Shown: piece by piece, positions 41,969 to 52,800 of the stretch
How the letters are laid out: each line of letters opens with the position of its first letter
Position numbering within the stretch: the first letter of the stretch is position 1
NCBI RefSeq assembly: GCF_020034665.1
Contig: NZ_JAIQDI010000001.1
Coordinates: 248,001-312,000 of the forward strand
Source of the DNA: Niabella beijingensis
GTDB lineage: Bacteria > Bacteroidota > Bacteroidia > Chitinophagales > Chitinophagaceae
Length of the DNA stretch: 64,000 nt
Reading direction: 5' to 3'
Translations under genes and position numbers: made by a program
The notes under the pieces: generated by a model
Seen by the model: only the letters and a program-made list of their open reading frames with translations
Told to the model about the DNA's origin: nothing
The model's database searches: none

Positions 41969-44119
41969 TTAAGGTTTTTTCATCATGTAATCGATAATAT
42001 TGTTACCGGTAGTACGCATACCCGAGTTCTTTGTCACATCCCAGAAGCTTTGCTGCCGGAGTATCTCGGCCTGTGTGGTCACGATCCAGCTCTGGATCCA
42101 GCCCGTAAGCGTGCACCAGGCGCCCCAGCCTGCATCGGAGTTGGAGGCCCAGTATTCCCACTTGCCATAGTCGAAAGCCCGGAACCAGGCACCATCCAGG
42201 TCCTTATGTTTATTGCTCTGCACCTGGATGCGGGTGAGGAAATCAGACAGTTTTTTTACGGCCTTCATATATTCCGCGTTACCGGTGGCCAATGCCGCCT
42301 CATGCAGACTGAACACCGCAAAATTGTTGGTGTACAGCATACAGGATATCTTTTGCCCGTTCTGCGAGATCAGTGAGCCTTCATCTGAACCGTAATCATT
42401 GTTTGATTTCAGTTCCCGGAACATGCCTTTTCCTTTTCCGAGCTCTTCCCGGATGGCGCCGCTTTCATCCTGGTATTTGAGCATCTCGCGGATCATCTCA
42501 TCCAGCCAGCGGCGGTGCTCTGGTGTATCCTCCACGCGTACCAGCCAGGCCAGGGGCAGGATCAGCCGGGCACGCTGGGTCTGCAGGCTGCTCCCCCATT
42601 TCCATTTATCCGGATAATCTTTCATGGTGATCGCCAGGGCTTCTTTTGTCCGCTCCAGCAGCGGTGTATAATGCGTTTTATCATACAGCCACAGGTAAAG
42701 CGCCCACATCCAGGATTCAAAATGCGGTGAGGGATGCTCCAGGTCGCGGTTGTAATAATAAGGCCATCCATTTTTTATGATGTCCGCTTCTTCCAGCCGT
42801 TCACCCCGGAACCCCTGCCGGCCGGTTGTCCGGAAATTGGCCATGATGGCTTCTGCCAGCTCCTTATCCCACTGATCCGTTTTCAGATAGGCCGCTGCGC
42901 CCAGCGCTCCGAGGATGGCGCGGGAATTATCATCTCCGTAGAAGGTGCCGGCATTGGTGGTTGCCCAGCCGATCAATCCGTACGCCGGACTGCCCGGGTC
43001 ATTCTTTGGGCCTGCCCTCAGGTTGGAGGTTTTAAAAAGAAAATCGATGATATTCGTTGCTTTTGTTTTATACGCTGTATTGTTCAGCAGGTCACCCGCT
43101 GCCGCCAGTGCCATACTGGCTTCTCCCTGTACATCGGCGCGCATCCAGTAACGGTATTGCTGACTTCCGTCGTAATAGATCGTGGAGGTATGCCCTTCAA
43201 TGATCCCCAGTGATCCGTCGCCGTTAGGCTTGTTCTGTGCTACCGGCGGTCCTACCGGCTTCAGTCCGTCCACACCACCGTATTTCATCCAGTCAGCCTT
43301 CCAGCTGGGATGCACATAGAACCGGCCGTTTGAAAACCATTCCACACCTTTCTGCACACTGGTACGCAGCGCGTCCTGCGGCAGGGGTGCGTTCCGCCCA
43401 TACATCGGCCGTACATCTTCCGGCCAGTTATTAATGGTTACTGCTGTGTTTCCGGTGAGCTGGGCGAGGATATAAGACAACACCGTTTTAACCGGCTGTA
43501 CCGGACCATAACGGCCTGTTTTAAAATTGCTCAATGCCGTGGTGCCGATAAGTACGTCATTCTTCCGGAATAATAACGGATAGGTTTTGGTACTGTCGAG
43601 GCCCAGTTCGGCTTTATCCACGCCCACTACTTTGGCCAGTACCAGCAGCGGGTCCGTTGCCTCCACCGGTAATACATGGCAGTTATGAATGCCCAGCAGC
43701 GCCATCCGCGGCAGCCGGGTGCCAAACAGATCCGTGGTTACCACGCCCCGCTCCAGATGGGTTTCAAGCGGCTTGACAGGGAGTTCCAGTCCGGGATAAG
43801 CCGAAGGATATTCCACATACAACCGCAGTTTGCGGGAAGCAGCCAACCCCAACAGCATCTCACTCACCCGGTTCTTCGCATCCATTTCCGGGTAATGAGC
43901 TGCTGTGATCAACACGCCGCTTCCTGCAGGCGCCGAACGGATGGCGGCTTCCGGGCTGTTATAACGTTTTATTGCATACCCCTGCTCTTTCAGCAGCAGG
44001 TACAGATCATTTTTTTCACCCCCGTAAAAGGAGATGGTCTTTTTGAATGACTGGGCCTGTGCTGCAATGGTCATACACAATACCAGAAAAACTCCTGTGA
44101 TTTTAGTTCGCCAAAACAT
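41969..44119 (-). CDS. Unrecognised 716-residue exported protein, probable alpha/alpha-toroid glycosidase
   Basis: Signal peptide MFWRTKITGVFLVLCMTIAAQ. Residues 25-250 look alpha/beta (GSGVLITAAHY, LPRMALLGIHNCHVLPVE). From about residue 260 to the end it is dominated by paired helices with aromatic turns (GEASMALAAAGDLLNN, SRAILGALGAAAYLKTD, HFESWMWALYLWLYDKTHY, SDAGWGAWCTLTGWIQSWIV), the pattern of a six-hairpin alpha/alpha toroid as in GH127-type or GH105-type enzymes. I cannot assign a family. Its position between the ceramidase-like gene (3 bp) and GH172 b (2 bp) implies it cuts the same substrate. Confidence 0.72.
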   Translation of the reverse strand: MFWRTKITGVFLVLCMTIAAQAQSFKKTISFYGGEKNDLYLLLKEQGYAIKRYNSPEAAIRSAPAGSGVLITAAHYPEMDAKNRVSEMLLGLAASRKLRLYVEYPSAYPGLELPVKPLETHLERGVVTTDLFGTRLPRMALLGIHNCHVLPVEATDPLLVLAKVVGVDKAELGLDSTKTYPLLFRKNDVLIGTTALSNFKTGRYGPVQPVKTVLSYILAQLTGNTAVTINNWPEDVRPMYGRNAPLPQDALRTSVQKGVEWFSNGRFYVHPSWKADWMKYGGVDGLKPVGPPVAQNKPNGDGSLGIIEGHTSTIYYDGSQQYRYWMRADVQGEASMALAAAGDLLNNTAYKTKATNIIDFLFKTSNLRAGPKNDPGSPAYGLIGWATTNAGTFYGDDNSRAILGALGAAAYLKTDQWDKELAEAIMANFRTTGRQGFRGERLEEADIIKNGWPYYYNRDLEHPSPHFESWMWALYLWLYDKTHYTPLLERTKEALAITMKDYPDKWKWGSSLQTQRARLILPLAWLVRVEDTPEHRRWLDEMIREMLKYQDESGAIREELGKGKGMFRELKSNNDYGSDEGSLISQNGQKISCMLYTNNFAVFSLHEAALATGNAEYMKAVKKLSDFLTRIQVQSNKHKDLDGAWFRAFDYGKWEYWASNSDAGWGAWCTLTGWIQSWIVTTQAEILRQQSFWDVTKNSGMRTTGNNIIDYMMKKP

Positions 44120-44122
44120 ATT

Positions 44123-45358
44123 TTAAGATTTAATCAGGTGCGCATTCATTTTATCAAATTGCTGGTGCAGCAGGTCGATCGCTGCCTCGCTTATACGATC
44201 GCTGGCGCCTTTCTCAAGAAAGGACCATTTTCCCGGACCAGTCTCGTAGCCGCCTTCTTCAAATGCCTGCGGCGTTGGCATATATCCGATATTGTTCTCA
44301 GAAAAACCGGCTATTACAGTATATTCAAACGGTGATGCCTGTTCGATCTTCAATGCCGTTTCCACAAAGACCTCACCCGGCAGGAACAGTATGGCCAGGG
44401 ATTTAAAATGCACCAGGCTGATCCGTGCCACAGCATCCAGCGGGTTACTGATACCGGATCCGCTGCGAACTGCAAAAGGGATCGAAATCCGCCGGAAAGA
44501 AAACGCTGTATCCCCCAACAGCAGTGGCTCCGTTGCTTCTACCAGGTCAGCCATTGCTGTTCCGTGTGCTTCTGAATAAGCCGCGCCCATGGATACCGTG
44601 GGAGGATTGATATTGCCGGCAGCACCGTTCAGGAACAATGCCGTTCCGTTTTTACCGGATTGTTCCAGTGCCGTACACAGTTCACCCGGAAAATCTGCCG
44701 ACACGCGCGGAATGCACATCTCGTGTACCGGATGGCAGACCGCCTGCACCACCGTTGCAACGGGTTGCCGGTTGTTACCCATCAGCCGGACGGTCTTCAC
44801 CCTCCGGTCCACCGGCACGCCGTTCATCAATTCTTCCGACACCGGTTGTAACGAATCAGAGATCACCATACCTTCCGGCAGTTTGATCCGCCGCTGCAGC
44901 GAATAGCCCTCGAGTGAGGCGGTTGCAACCGACAAAGTACAGGGCTGAAGCTGTTCTGCTGCCGTATTGATAGCCGTCCGGATATCCTGCTGCATTTTCT
45001 TTAACCAATCAATAAACGCCGGTGTCTGGTAAAGCCCCGTCAGTGCGCCGGATTCCGGGGCGCTGTGTGTATGTGTACAGCAGATCACAATATTTGCTGC
45101 CGGGACGGCACCGGCCATTGCTGCTTTAAAATGATCCCATCCGCCTACCGATGTATCGGTAAGGGACAGTAGATCCAGTGACACCACCGCCACTTTTTCT
45201 TTTCCGGATTGTAACACCAGCACCCGTGCTTTCAATGGTGTGCGTATGGATTCAAAGGGAGCATATTCCGCCTTTACGGATGAAGTAAGCAATCCTACTT
45301 CCAGCGGTGGTGTAATATCGGTTACTGCGGTTGCCGCACATAGTTCAGACTGACTCAT
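44123..45358 (-). CDS. Neutral-ceramidase-like (alkaline non-lysosomal type) domain protein
   Basis: 411 residues, no signal peptide. SQSELCAATAVTDITPPLEV opens the family; VVSLDLLSLTDTS and VICCTHTHSAPESGALTG carry the metal-binding histidines, and FLNGAAGNINPP is the family's later block. Proteins like this are common in Bacteroidota PULs without known ceramide substrates, and the missing signal peptide argues against lipid degradation outside the cell. The start overlaps the end of the amidotransferase-like gene by 4 bases, so expression is coupled. Confidence 0.85.
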   Translation of the reverse strand: MSQSELCAATAVTDITPPLEVGLLTSSVKAEYAPFESIRTPLKARVLVLQSGKEKVAVVSLDLLSLTDTSVGGWDHFKAAMAGAVPAANIVICCTHTHSAPESGALTGLYQTPAFIDWLKKMQQDIRTAINTAAEQLQPCTLSVATASLEGYSLQRRIKLPEGMVISDSLQPVSEELMNGVPVDRRVKTVRLMGNNRQPVATVVQAVCHPVHEMCIPRVSADFPGELCTALEQSGKNGTALFLNGAAGNINPPTVSMGAAYSEAHGTAMADLVEATEPLLLGDTAFSFRRISIPFAVRSGSGISNPLDAVARISLVHFKSLAILFLPGEVFVETALKIEQASPFEYTVIAGFSENNIGYMPTPQAFEEGGYETGPGKWSFLEKGASDRISEAAIDLLHQQFDKMNAHLIKS

Positions 45359-46167
45359 AGTTCTTTTTTTATCCAGTTGTAGGCCTGCAGCCAGAAATCA
45401 TTGTAGCTTTCCCACAACTCAAAATTGATACCCCAATGCGGCGCAGGGTCCGACATGTAAGTGAACACACGGCCCTGGCCATATTCACCCGCTACTACCA
45501 GCGGATGACCGGTCTCTTTTACACGTACGATCACCTCTTCTTCGTTCTTAACCGTCACCTCATTATAGCCGAAGATCGGCGGGAAGCTGTCCCATGCCAG
45601 CCCTTTTACAATGGGATGATCCGGCTTCACTACTTCCGCTGTGAATCCTGCGGATGATTCCACCAGGTCCTCGATCAGCAGGCAGTTTACGGGAAGCGCT
45701 TCCTGTAATACACTCCGGCCCCAGCCCGACCGGCTTTGCACCCCGCTGAATGACAGCCATCCGCCCAGCATCATCATGCCGCCACCACCGTGGATCCATT
45801 CTTTAATCACCTCTATACGGTCCGGAAAGGTTACAATCTTTTTCTCCCGGCGTGCCCGGTCAAAAAAGCTCGGATACAGGTGAAAACATTTGGCTTCCAC
45901 ATCGCTGATGATGAGGGCCTCAGATTCCTTCAGGTATTCTTCCAGCTTACCCGGCTCCAACCGGTACAGTTCCCAGTTGGATAAGGGAGTAACATCAGCC
46001 TGCTGCTCCAGCGCTTCCGTAAGACGTTCTCCGTAAAAATGCAGATCCGCGTCTTTTGTCTCTGTGCCAAATGGTGTTTCAATAAACGTTGGCCCTACAT
46101 GGAATACCCAGTCGCCCAGGTACAGTACATGTTCTTCTTTTGTTCGTACTACTTGTTTTGCTCTCAT
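45355..46167 (-). CDS. COG5426-type glutamine-amidotransferase-like protein
   Basis: 270 residues from ATG 46167; an ATG at 46221 adds 18 residues and overlaps the upstream gene by 17 bases. VLYLGDWVFHVGPTFIETPF, ALIISDVEAK, GGGGMMMLGGWLSFSG and AGEYGQGRVFTYMSDPAPHW are the family landmarks; the class I amidotransferase fold is expected but the nucleophile Cys region is changed, so the activity is doubtful. Found beside carbohydrate genes in many organisms. Cytoplasmic. Confidence 0.82.
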   Translation of the reverse strand: MRAKQVVRTKEEHVLYLGDWVFHVGPTFIETPFGTETKDADLHFYGERLTEALEQQADVTPLSNWELYRLEPGKLEEYLKESEALIISDVEAKCFHLYPSFFDRARREKKIVTFPDRIEVIKEWIHGGGGMMMLGGWLSFSGVQSRSGWGRSVLQEALPVNCLLIEDLVESSAGFTAEVVKPDHPIVKGLAWDSFPPIFGYNEVTVKNEEEVIVRVKETGHPLVVAGEYGQGRVFTYMSDPAPHWGINFELWESYNDFWLQAYNWIKKEL

Positions 46168-46204
46168 AACTTTTATATGTGTTTTATGAATTCCGTATTG
46201 ATGA

Positions 46205-48049
46205 TTAAGATTGTTTTGCATGCCGGACAGCCGGCTCTTCTGTTATACGATCACCTGTGCTTATTTCCAGTTCAGTAAGATAGCGGGACGCCATTTTCCG
46301 AAAGAGGATAAAAAGCAGGACGGCTGCCAGCAGCGTAAGCAGACTGGTACCATACCGCGCAAACCAGGCATGGGTCAGGCCGAGTATCAGCAAGGAAACA
46401 GATGCCGTTCCAATAACGGCTATAAAGATCCCCTTAAGAATGGGCCGCAACGGCCGGTACACGCGGGGTTGAGACACGTCCCGGAATGGCTTCCAGAATC
46501 CCAGCGGACGGGCACGTTTGTAAAAATCCTGTAATAAAGGTTGAGGGTCGGGCCTGGTAAGCAGGGCCACCACGATCCAGAGCAATGTGGTCAGTCCCAT
46601 TACCAGCAGGGTTTGCCAGTACCAGGCGATCACCAGGTTTTCGGCACCTGCCACGCCGAGGTAGATCAGCAATTTTGGACCCAGTACCACGATACAAAAT
46701 ATCGCCGCTCCTCCAAAGGATGCTGCAATCCTTGCCGGACCGTTAAACCGCCACCACCACCACTGTGCCCAGTTGGCCGGCAGTTCGGCCGCACTTAAGG
46801 ACAACATAAAAATGGCCACATCGGTAATGATGAGTACGTTGTAAACAACAGCGATGGAAACAGCAAGTATGACCAGCATGGAAATCTTACCGATGAACAG
46901 GTAATGCTTTTCTGAACGGTTGCGCACAAACCAGCGGCGGTAGATATCACTGACCATGATCTGGCTGCCGAAGTTGAGGTTATCCCCCACGGTAGACATC
47001 GTCGCTGCCAGCATCGCTGCCACCATTAGTCCCATGGCGCCGGGTGGCAGCAGCATCTTCATCAGCCGGCCGTATACCAGTTCCCGGTCTGCCCCTGTTT
47101 GTCGTAACTCCGGCCACAATACGGCTGCGCTGATGCTGGGCAAGGTCACCAGCAGTAACAACACAAACATAGAGATGGCCGCCACCACATACATCGTCAG
47201 TGCTTCGGATGGAGTACGTGTGGAAAGGATGCGCTGTCCTTCCATAGCGCCGCCCATCGGGGCCGCATCACCGCCATAGCCGATGCTTTGCCCTATGAGC
47301 CAGCCAAAGGCTGCGGCAAGCGGAAACACTTCCTGCTTTTCCGGCGGAATACTGCCAAGTATCTCTTTGCTCTGCGGACCGAATGCCTGTTCAATAGCCT
47401 GCACCATAGCAGCGGCACCGCCAAAATGTTGCAGTGTGAGGAACAACAGCAATAGCGTTCCGGCAAAAAAGATCAGCATCTGTATAAAGTTGGAGATTAC
47501 CACGCCCTTGTATCCCGATGAAAAAACAAAGAGCAATGAAACCGGCACCACCAGGCAGAGCGTTTCAAATTTGGTAAGGTCAAAAGCCGGGCCCATTATT
47601 TTATAGGCCGCCAGCAGTGTAATGCCGGTCCAGGCGGGCATGGCAATGAGCGAGGTACGCAGGGCGATCCACAACCGCATCACACCGGCCGCTCCTTTCG
47701 GGAAGCGCAGGTCATAAAATTCAAGCGAGGTGAACAGGTTCAGCCTCCGCCAGAAAAAAGCGAACAACACTCCTCCAAGAAATAATGCCAGTCCGAAGCG
47801 GCTTAAATACCACCAGCAGATAAAACCGCCCGTGGCCACTGCGAGACCACCATAGCCGGTGGCGGCATCCGGGCTTACCAGTGCAGCCGTATAGGAAACA
47901 CCATTCAGCCATCCCGGTATCTTTCGTCCGCCCAGGAAAAAATTATCCATGCTCTTATTGGCAAAGCGCCGGTGCCAGAAGCCGATCCCCAGCATTATCA
48001 GCAGGTACCCGATAACGATCCAAATGTCCAGATGATTCCAAATCCTCAT
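46205..48049 (-). CDS. Sodium:solute symporter (SSS family)
   Basis: 614 residues. Long hydrophobic helices start at once (IWIVIGYLLIMLGIGFW), followed by the family's SYTAALVSPDAATGYGGLAV, FSSGYKGVVISNFIQMLIFF and VAAMLAATMSTVGDNLNFGS; about 13-14 membrane segments. It should import the monosaccharide or small oligosaccharide released by the periplasmic enzymes of this PUL, coupled to Na+. It follows susD1 by 30 bp and precedes the amidotransferase-like gene. Confidence 0.93.
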   Translation of the reverse strand: MRIWNHLDIWIVIGYLLIMLGIGFWHRRFANKSMDNFFLGGRKIPGWLNGVSYTAALVSPDAATGYGGLAVATGGFICWWYLSRFGLALFLGGVLFAFFWRRLNLFTSLEFYDLRFPKGAAGVMRLWIALRTSLIAMPAWTGITLLAAYKIMGPAFDLTKFETLCLVVPVSLLFVFSSGYKGVVISNFIQMLIFFAGTLLLLFLTLQHFGGAAAMVQAIEQAFGPQSKEILGSIPPEKQEVFPLAAAFGWLIGQSIGYGGDAAPMGGAMEGQRILSTRTPSEALTMYVVAAISMFVLLLLVTLPSISAAVLWPELRQTGADRELVYGRLMKMLLPPGAMGLMVAAMLAATMSTVGDNLNFGSQIMVSDIYRRWFVRNRSEKHYLFIGKISMLVILAVSIAVVYNVLIITDVAIFMLSLSAAELPANWAQWWWWRFNGPARIAASFGGAAIFCIVVLGPKLLIYLGVAGAENLVIAWYWQTLLVMGLTTLLWIVVALLTRPDPQPLLQDFYKRARPLGFWKPFRDVSQPRVYRPLRPILKGIFIAVIGTASVSLLILGLTHAWFARYGTSLLTLLAAVLLFILFRKMASRYLTELEISTGDRITEEPAVRHAKQS

Positions 48050-48079
48050 TTTAATATACTTTATTACAGGAAAGATACA

Positions 48080-49819
48080 CTATTGCCAGCCCGGGTTTTG
48101 CTGGAGATTTTTATTCAGCACCAGTTCATTGGAAGGCAAAGGCAGCAGGTAATCCCGGTTGGGATTGAACTGCCATCCGTTCACTGCCGGTGTGTTCTTT
48201 AACGGGAATATATACCCGTCCGCAGAAACAGGAATATTGTTTAAAGGCGGATCAAACGGCTTGCCTGCAAACTGCTGGTATTTTGCACCATACAGAGGAC
48301 GTTTGATCAGGTGGGCCGCACTCCAGCGCATCAGGTCATCAAAGCGGTAGCCTTCCAACGCCAGCTCCACCCTGCGCTCGCGGCGCACTTCATTCAGCAA
48401 GGGTGTGATCTCCGTGAATTCCCATTTCGGATCCGTAAAGCCCACACCTGTTGTTAAGTGCGGAAGCTGTACGCGATCCCTCAATACATTGATGGTTCTA
48501 TCCAGTACCTCCTGACTGCCTTCGCCCAGCTCCACTTTGGCTTCCGCATAATTCAGTAATACCTCGGCATACCGGAACACGATACTGGCGGTAACACTTC
48601 CGGTACCGTCCGCATCATCCGGAGCGATCCCTTTAAAGATCTCAAAGCCGGTGGTACAGCGTCCGTCGCCCAGCAGGTTGATATCCGGTAGTATAAACCG
48701 CCCCGTTGTATCGCCATTGGCGATGATCCGGGGATAACCGCGCATCAGTATTGTTTGCACCAGCCGGGGGTCCCGTTGGGTCACCTGTTGCTCGATGGTA
48801 TTATCGCCCTGGTACCGGGTGCTTATGGATATGGGCCTGCCATCCGTACACAGGTACGCATCTACCAAAGGTTTCGACAATCCGGTATTGCCGCCGCCAT
48901 AGGCCATCATATTCTGTCCGAAATGGGTAAGACCAAGTGCCTTATCAAATTTTTTCCATAGAATGATCTCGGTATTATTGGAAAGATCCTTCTGGTTGAA
49001 CAGGCGCCAGTAGCCAAATTGCGGATCATCAGCAATGGAGGTAATGCTGTAATATCCCGCATCCATCAGGGCCAGGGCAGTAGTTGCGGCTTTCCTGAAA
49101 TACTTATTGTAATCGGCATCACTTACACCAAAATCAGTGCCCCTGTGGTATTTTTCCCAGGCCCCTTCATACAGAGCCACACGCGATTGAAAAGCCAATG
49201 CCGCACCGCGGTTGATACGCAGTGGCTCTGCCTTTCCCGGAGCAGCCAGCAGCTGTACGGCTTTATCCAGGTCGTTCAGGATCGAATCTGCAATGATATT
49301 CCGTTTCAACCTCGGCGCCTGCAGGGCTGCCATATCAGCTGTGGTCAGCGGTTGATTGTACCAGGGCAGATCGCCAAACTGTTTCAGCATATTAAAATAA
49401 AACCACGCCCGCCAGAAATACATTTCTCCCACATAGGTATTGGTTTGCGCCGGGTCGTCCGTCGACTTCTGATAATTGGCCAGAAAATAATTCACCGCCC
49501 GGATATTCCCCCAGTCCCAGCCGCCGCCCGAAGGCGGAATGGTTCCGGTGCCGGATAACTGGGCACTGTAATTATAATTGCCATGTACAAGATTATCGGA
49601 AGCATTATCCAGCCAGAAGATGCCACCGGTATAGGCATTGGGAAACCATCCCGGGAATGATGTATAAAACTGGTTGGAATACAATTTCATTTCTGTGGCT
49701 GTAAAGCTCAGCTCTGTGTCCGGGATCTGATCCAGCGGCGGCTTGTCCAGTATTTTACTGCAGGAAGTGAGCAGCATTCCGGCAACAAACCCGTAATAAA
49801 AAATTTTATGCAGATTCAT
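48080..49819 (-). CDS. SusD/RagB-family glycan-binding lipoprotein 1
   Basis: 579 residues with lipobox GMLLTSC (C20). SusD hallmarks: YFWRAWFYFNMLKQFGDLPW, the TPR-like ALMDAGYYSI region, AEVLLNYAEAKVELGEG, and LNEVRRERRVELALEGYRFD in the C-terminal third. It forms the lid of the SusC transporter encoded 17 bp upstream and binds glycan at the cell surface. Confidence 0.96.
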   Translation of the reverse strand: MNLHKIFYYGFVAGMLLTSCSKILDKPPLDQIPDTELSFTATEMKLYSNQFYTSFPGWFPNAYTGGIFWLDNASDNLVHGNYNYSAQLSGTGTIPPSGGGWDWGNIRAVNYFLANYQKSTDDPAQTNTYVGEMYFWRAWFYFNMLKQFGDLPWYNQPLTTADMAALQAPRLKRNIIADSILNDLDKAVQLLAAPGKAEPLRINRGAALAFQSRVALYEGAWEKYHRGTDFGVSDADYNKYFRKAATTALALMDAGYYSITSIADDPQFGYWRLFNQKDLSNNTEIILWKKFDKALGLTHFGQNMMAYGGGNTGLSKPLVDAYLCTDGRPISISTRYQGDNTIEQQVTQRDPRLVQTILMRGYPRIIANGDTTGRFILPDINLLGDGRCTTGFEIFKGIAPDDADGTGSVTASIVFRYAEVLLNYAEAKVELGEGSQEVLDRTINVLRDRVQLPHLTTGVGFTDPKWEFTEITPLLNEVRRERRVELALEGYRFDDLMRWSAAHLIKRPLYGAKYQQFAGKPFDPPLNNIPVSADGYIFPLKNTPAVNGWQFNPNRDYLLPLPSNELVLNKNLQQNPGWQ

Positions 49820-49836
49820 GATTCCTGTTTTTAAGA

Positions 49837-52800
49837 TTAAAAATTAATATTCGCTCCCAGTGAATAGGTCTTCAGCAACGGATAGATCTTTCCGGTTCCC
49901 CATCCCCCGTCCACTACTTCAGGGTCGTAATTTTTGTTAATGTGCGAAAACGTAAGAATATTCTCCCCGCTGAAATACAAACGAACCCGTCCCCTTCCCC
50001 CAAGCCGAAGCAGGTTTGAAAAATCATATCCCAGCTGTATATTTTTTACGCGCAGATAAGCTCCGTTTTGCAGGTACCGGGTTTGTACCTGGTGGTTCTT
50101 GGCCGCTTCGGAGGATGTATAAGGCCGGGGCCAGTAAGCACCGGTGCGTTCGGGTGTCCAGTAATCCAGTGTGGTCTGGTAAATATTGTTGCCGAAATTG
50201 GGAACAAAGCCCCAGAAAAGACTTCCGGAATTATTACCGGGAGACCCGCCCAGCCAGAGGTCTCTTTTGCCCACTCCCTGCAGAAATATCGACAGATCAA
50301 AATGTTTCCAGTCTGCGCCCAGGTTCACACTGTAACTATAACGCGGTGTATTGTTACCGATCACTTTCAGATCGCCGTGTTTATCCAGTGTATTCTCCCC
50401 GATATCAATTTTACCATCCCCGTTCAGATCCTTATACAGGATGTCGCCTTTATTCCACTGGCCAAACAGGTAGGACTGGTCGGGCATTCCCGCCAGGTCC
50501 TGGTCGGTTTGAAGGATACCGGCAGTTTCATATCCCCAGATATCGCCCACGATGGCACCGGGATAATAATTGGACAACAGTTTATTGGGATTATAGTAGT
50601 TGACGATACGGGATTTATAATCCGACAACAACACTCCGATATTGTACGCAAAGTCCTCGCCAATCCGGTCCTTCCATCCAAGGGTCAGGTCAAATCCCCG
50701 CGTCCGCATGTCGGCATTGTTCTGATAAGGAACTGCAGCGCCTAAGGTTGCCGGCAATACCGATGCCGGGCCCAGCATATTTAAAGTAGTACGCGTATAA
50801 ATGCTGAAACTCAATGTAAGCCGGTTCTTAAGAAATGCCGCGTCCAGCCCTGCATCCAGTGTACGGGAGGTTTCCCAGGTAAGATCCGGGCTTACCAGCC
50901 CGGGAGGATTGATAAAGCCCGGGCGTTCGCCGTTTAAAATATACCCCAGGTTGGTACCAATGGGAATGATGGCTAGGTATTGATAGTTGGGCACATTCTG
51001 GTTGCCCAGCGAACCATAGCCTGCGCGGATTTTGAATTCATTGATCACCTCTTTAAGACCGGCCCAGTATTTTTCACGGGCCAGATTATACCCTGCTGAA
51101 ACAGAAGGGAAAAATCCGAAACGATGGCCTTCGCTGAATCGTGATGAGCCGTCATAACGTCCGTTCAGTTCGATCATGTAGGTTTCCCGGTAATCATAAT
51201 TGAGCCTTCCGAAGGTACCTACCGTTGCGTATTGTCCCAGCAGATCATATACATTCTGTATGCCGGTTGCTGTTCTGATCGAAGGGATCTTATCCGTGAT
51301 CAGATCAGAGCGGCTGCCACTGGCATCAAATCCCCGGAAGGTTTCGATCTGGGTACCGGCAAGGATCTTAAAATGATGTGCCCCGAAATTCTTAAACCAG
51401 GAAGAGTACAGGTTGAGCGTATTGTAATTATTCGCCACTCCTCCTTCTGCCACGGAATTCACGGAAGGTCCGATATTATACATGGTACCATCCACATTCC
51501 AGGAATACACATAGGCACTGTGTTCCTGGTATTGGATCGCCTGGTTATTATACGAATAGTCCAGGTTGATCTTCCAGTTCTTCACCGGTTCTGCTTCGAT
51601 GGAACCTGTTAACGAAAGATCATTAAGATAGCGGGTATCCCTGCCTCCGCTGGTCAGGAACTCCACATTGGATGCGGTGCTGAAATGCCCGTCGGGATTG
51701 CGCAGGGCCCAGTTGGGCCAGCGTGTGGAAGCCATATGGATCCAGTTGCCCAATTGATTGGCATAAGGATGCGGCAGATCCGTATAACGCCTGGAAAATC
51801 TTGTGATCAATCCCAGTCTTAACCATTTTGTAGGTTCTGTCCGGATATTGCCGGTTACATTGTATCGTTTAAACTTTTCATCCGCATAGCGCAGCTGCCC
51901 GCCCTGGTCATAATACCCCACACCAAGATAGTAGGTCGTATTATCAGCTCCCCCGCTGATGTTGATGTCGTGCTTATGACTTAACGACCAGGGCTTGAAA
52001 TATTCGCGGTACCAGTCCACATTGTCGGTATTCAGCGGCGACGCGTAGGTATACCGGTTGGGATTGGCGGGATCCGGCGTGCTTACCGGCCAGGAGCCGG
52101 GATGATTGATATTGTCCTGTATCTTTTTAATGATCTCATCGGAGAACAAAATGCCCTGTCCGCTGTTGACGGAAGCATCATTCAATGCATAGGCAAATTG
52201 CAGGGAATTGGCCAGTTTGGGCAACCGGGTATAGGTGCTCTGCGCCACCATGGAATTAATCCCCACATTGACCTTCTCTCCTTTTTTACCCCGTTTCGTG
52301 GTAACGAGTATTACTCCGTAAGGAGCCCGCGCCCCGTAGATCGCAGAGGAGGCTGCATCTTTCAATACAGAAACGGATTCTATATCCTGCGCATTGATAT
52401 CATTGATATCCGCTACCGGAATACCATCCACTACAAAGAGGGGGCCGCCGCCCGACAGCGAGGTATTGCCGCGGATATTGAAGGACGCATTTGTACCCGG
52501 ACCGCCGGGATCACCCGTGGTGGTAACATTCAGATTGGCAACCTTCCCCTGCAAGGCCTGGCCCAGGTTGGCGATGGGACGGTTCTGGAGTTCCTTTCCG
52601 CTGATCTGCGCCACAGCTCCCGTAAGATTGATCTTTTTCTGTGTGCCGAACCCCACTACCACTACATCATTCAACTGCTGGCTTTCCGCATCGGCGGCCA
52701 GGCGGATGAGCCGGACCGCTTCGACCGTCGCAGGCAGCACCTGTGTTTTGTACCCGAGATAAGAGACCACCAGTGAATCCGGTCCATCCGGCACTTCAAT

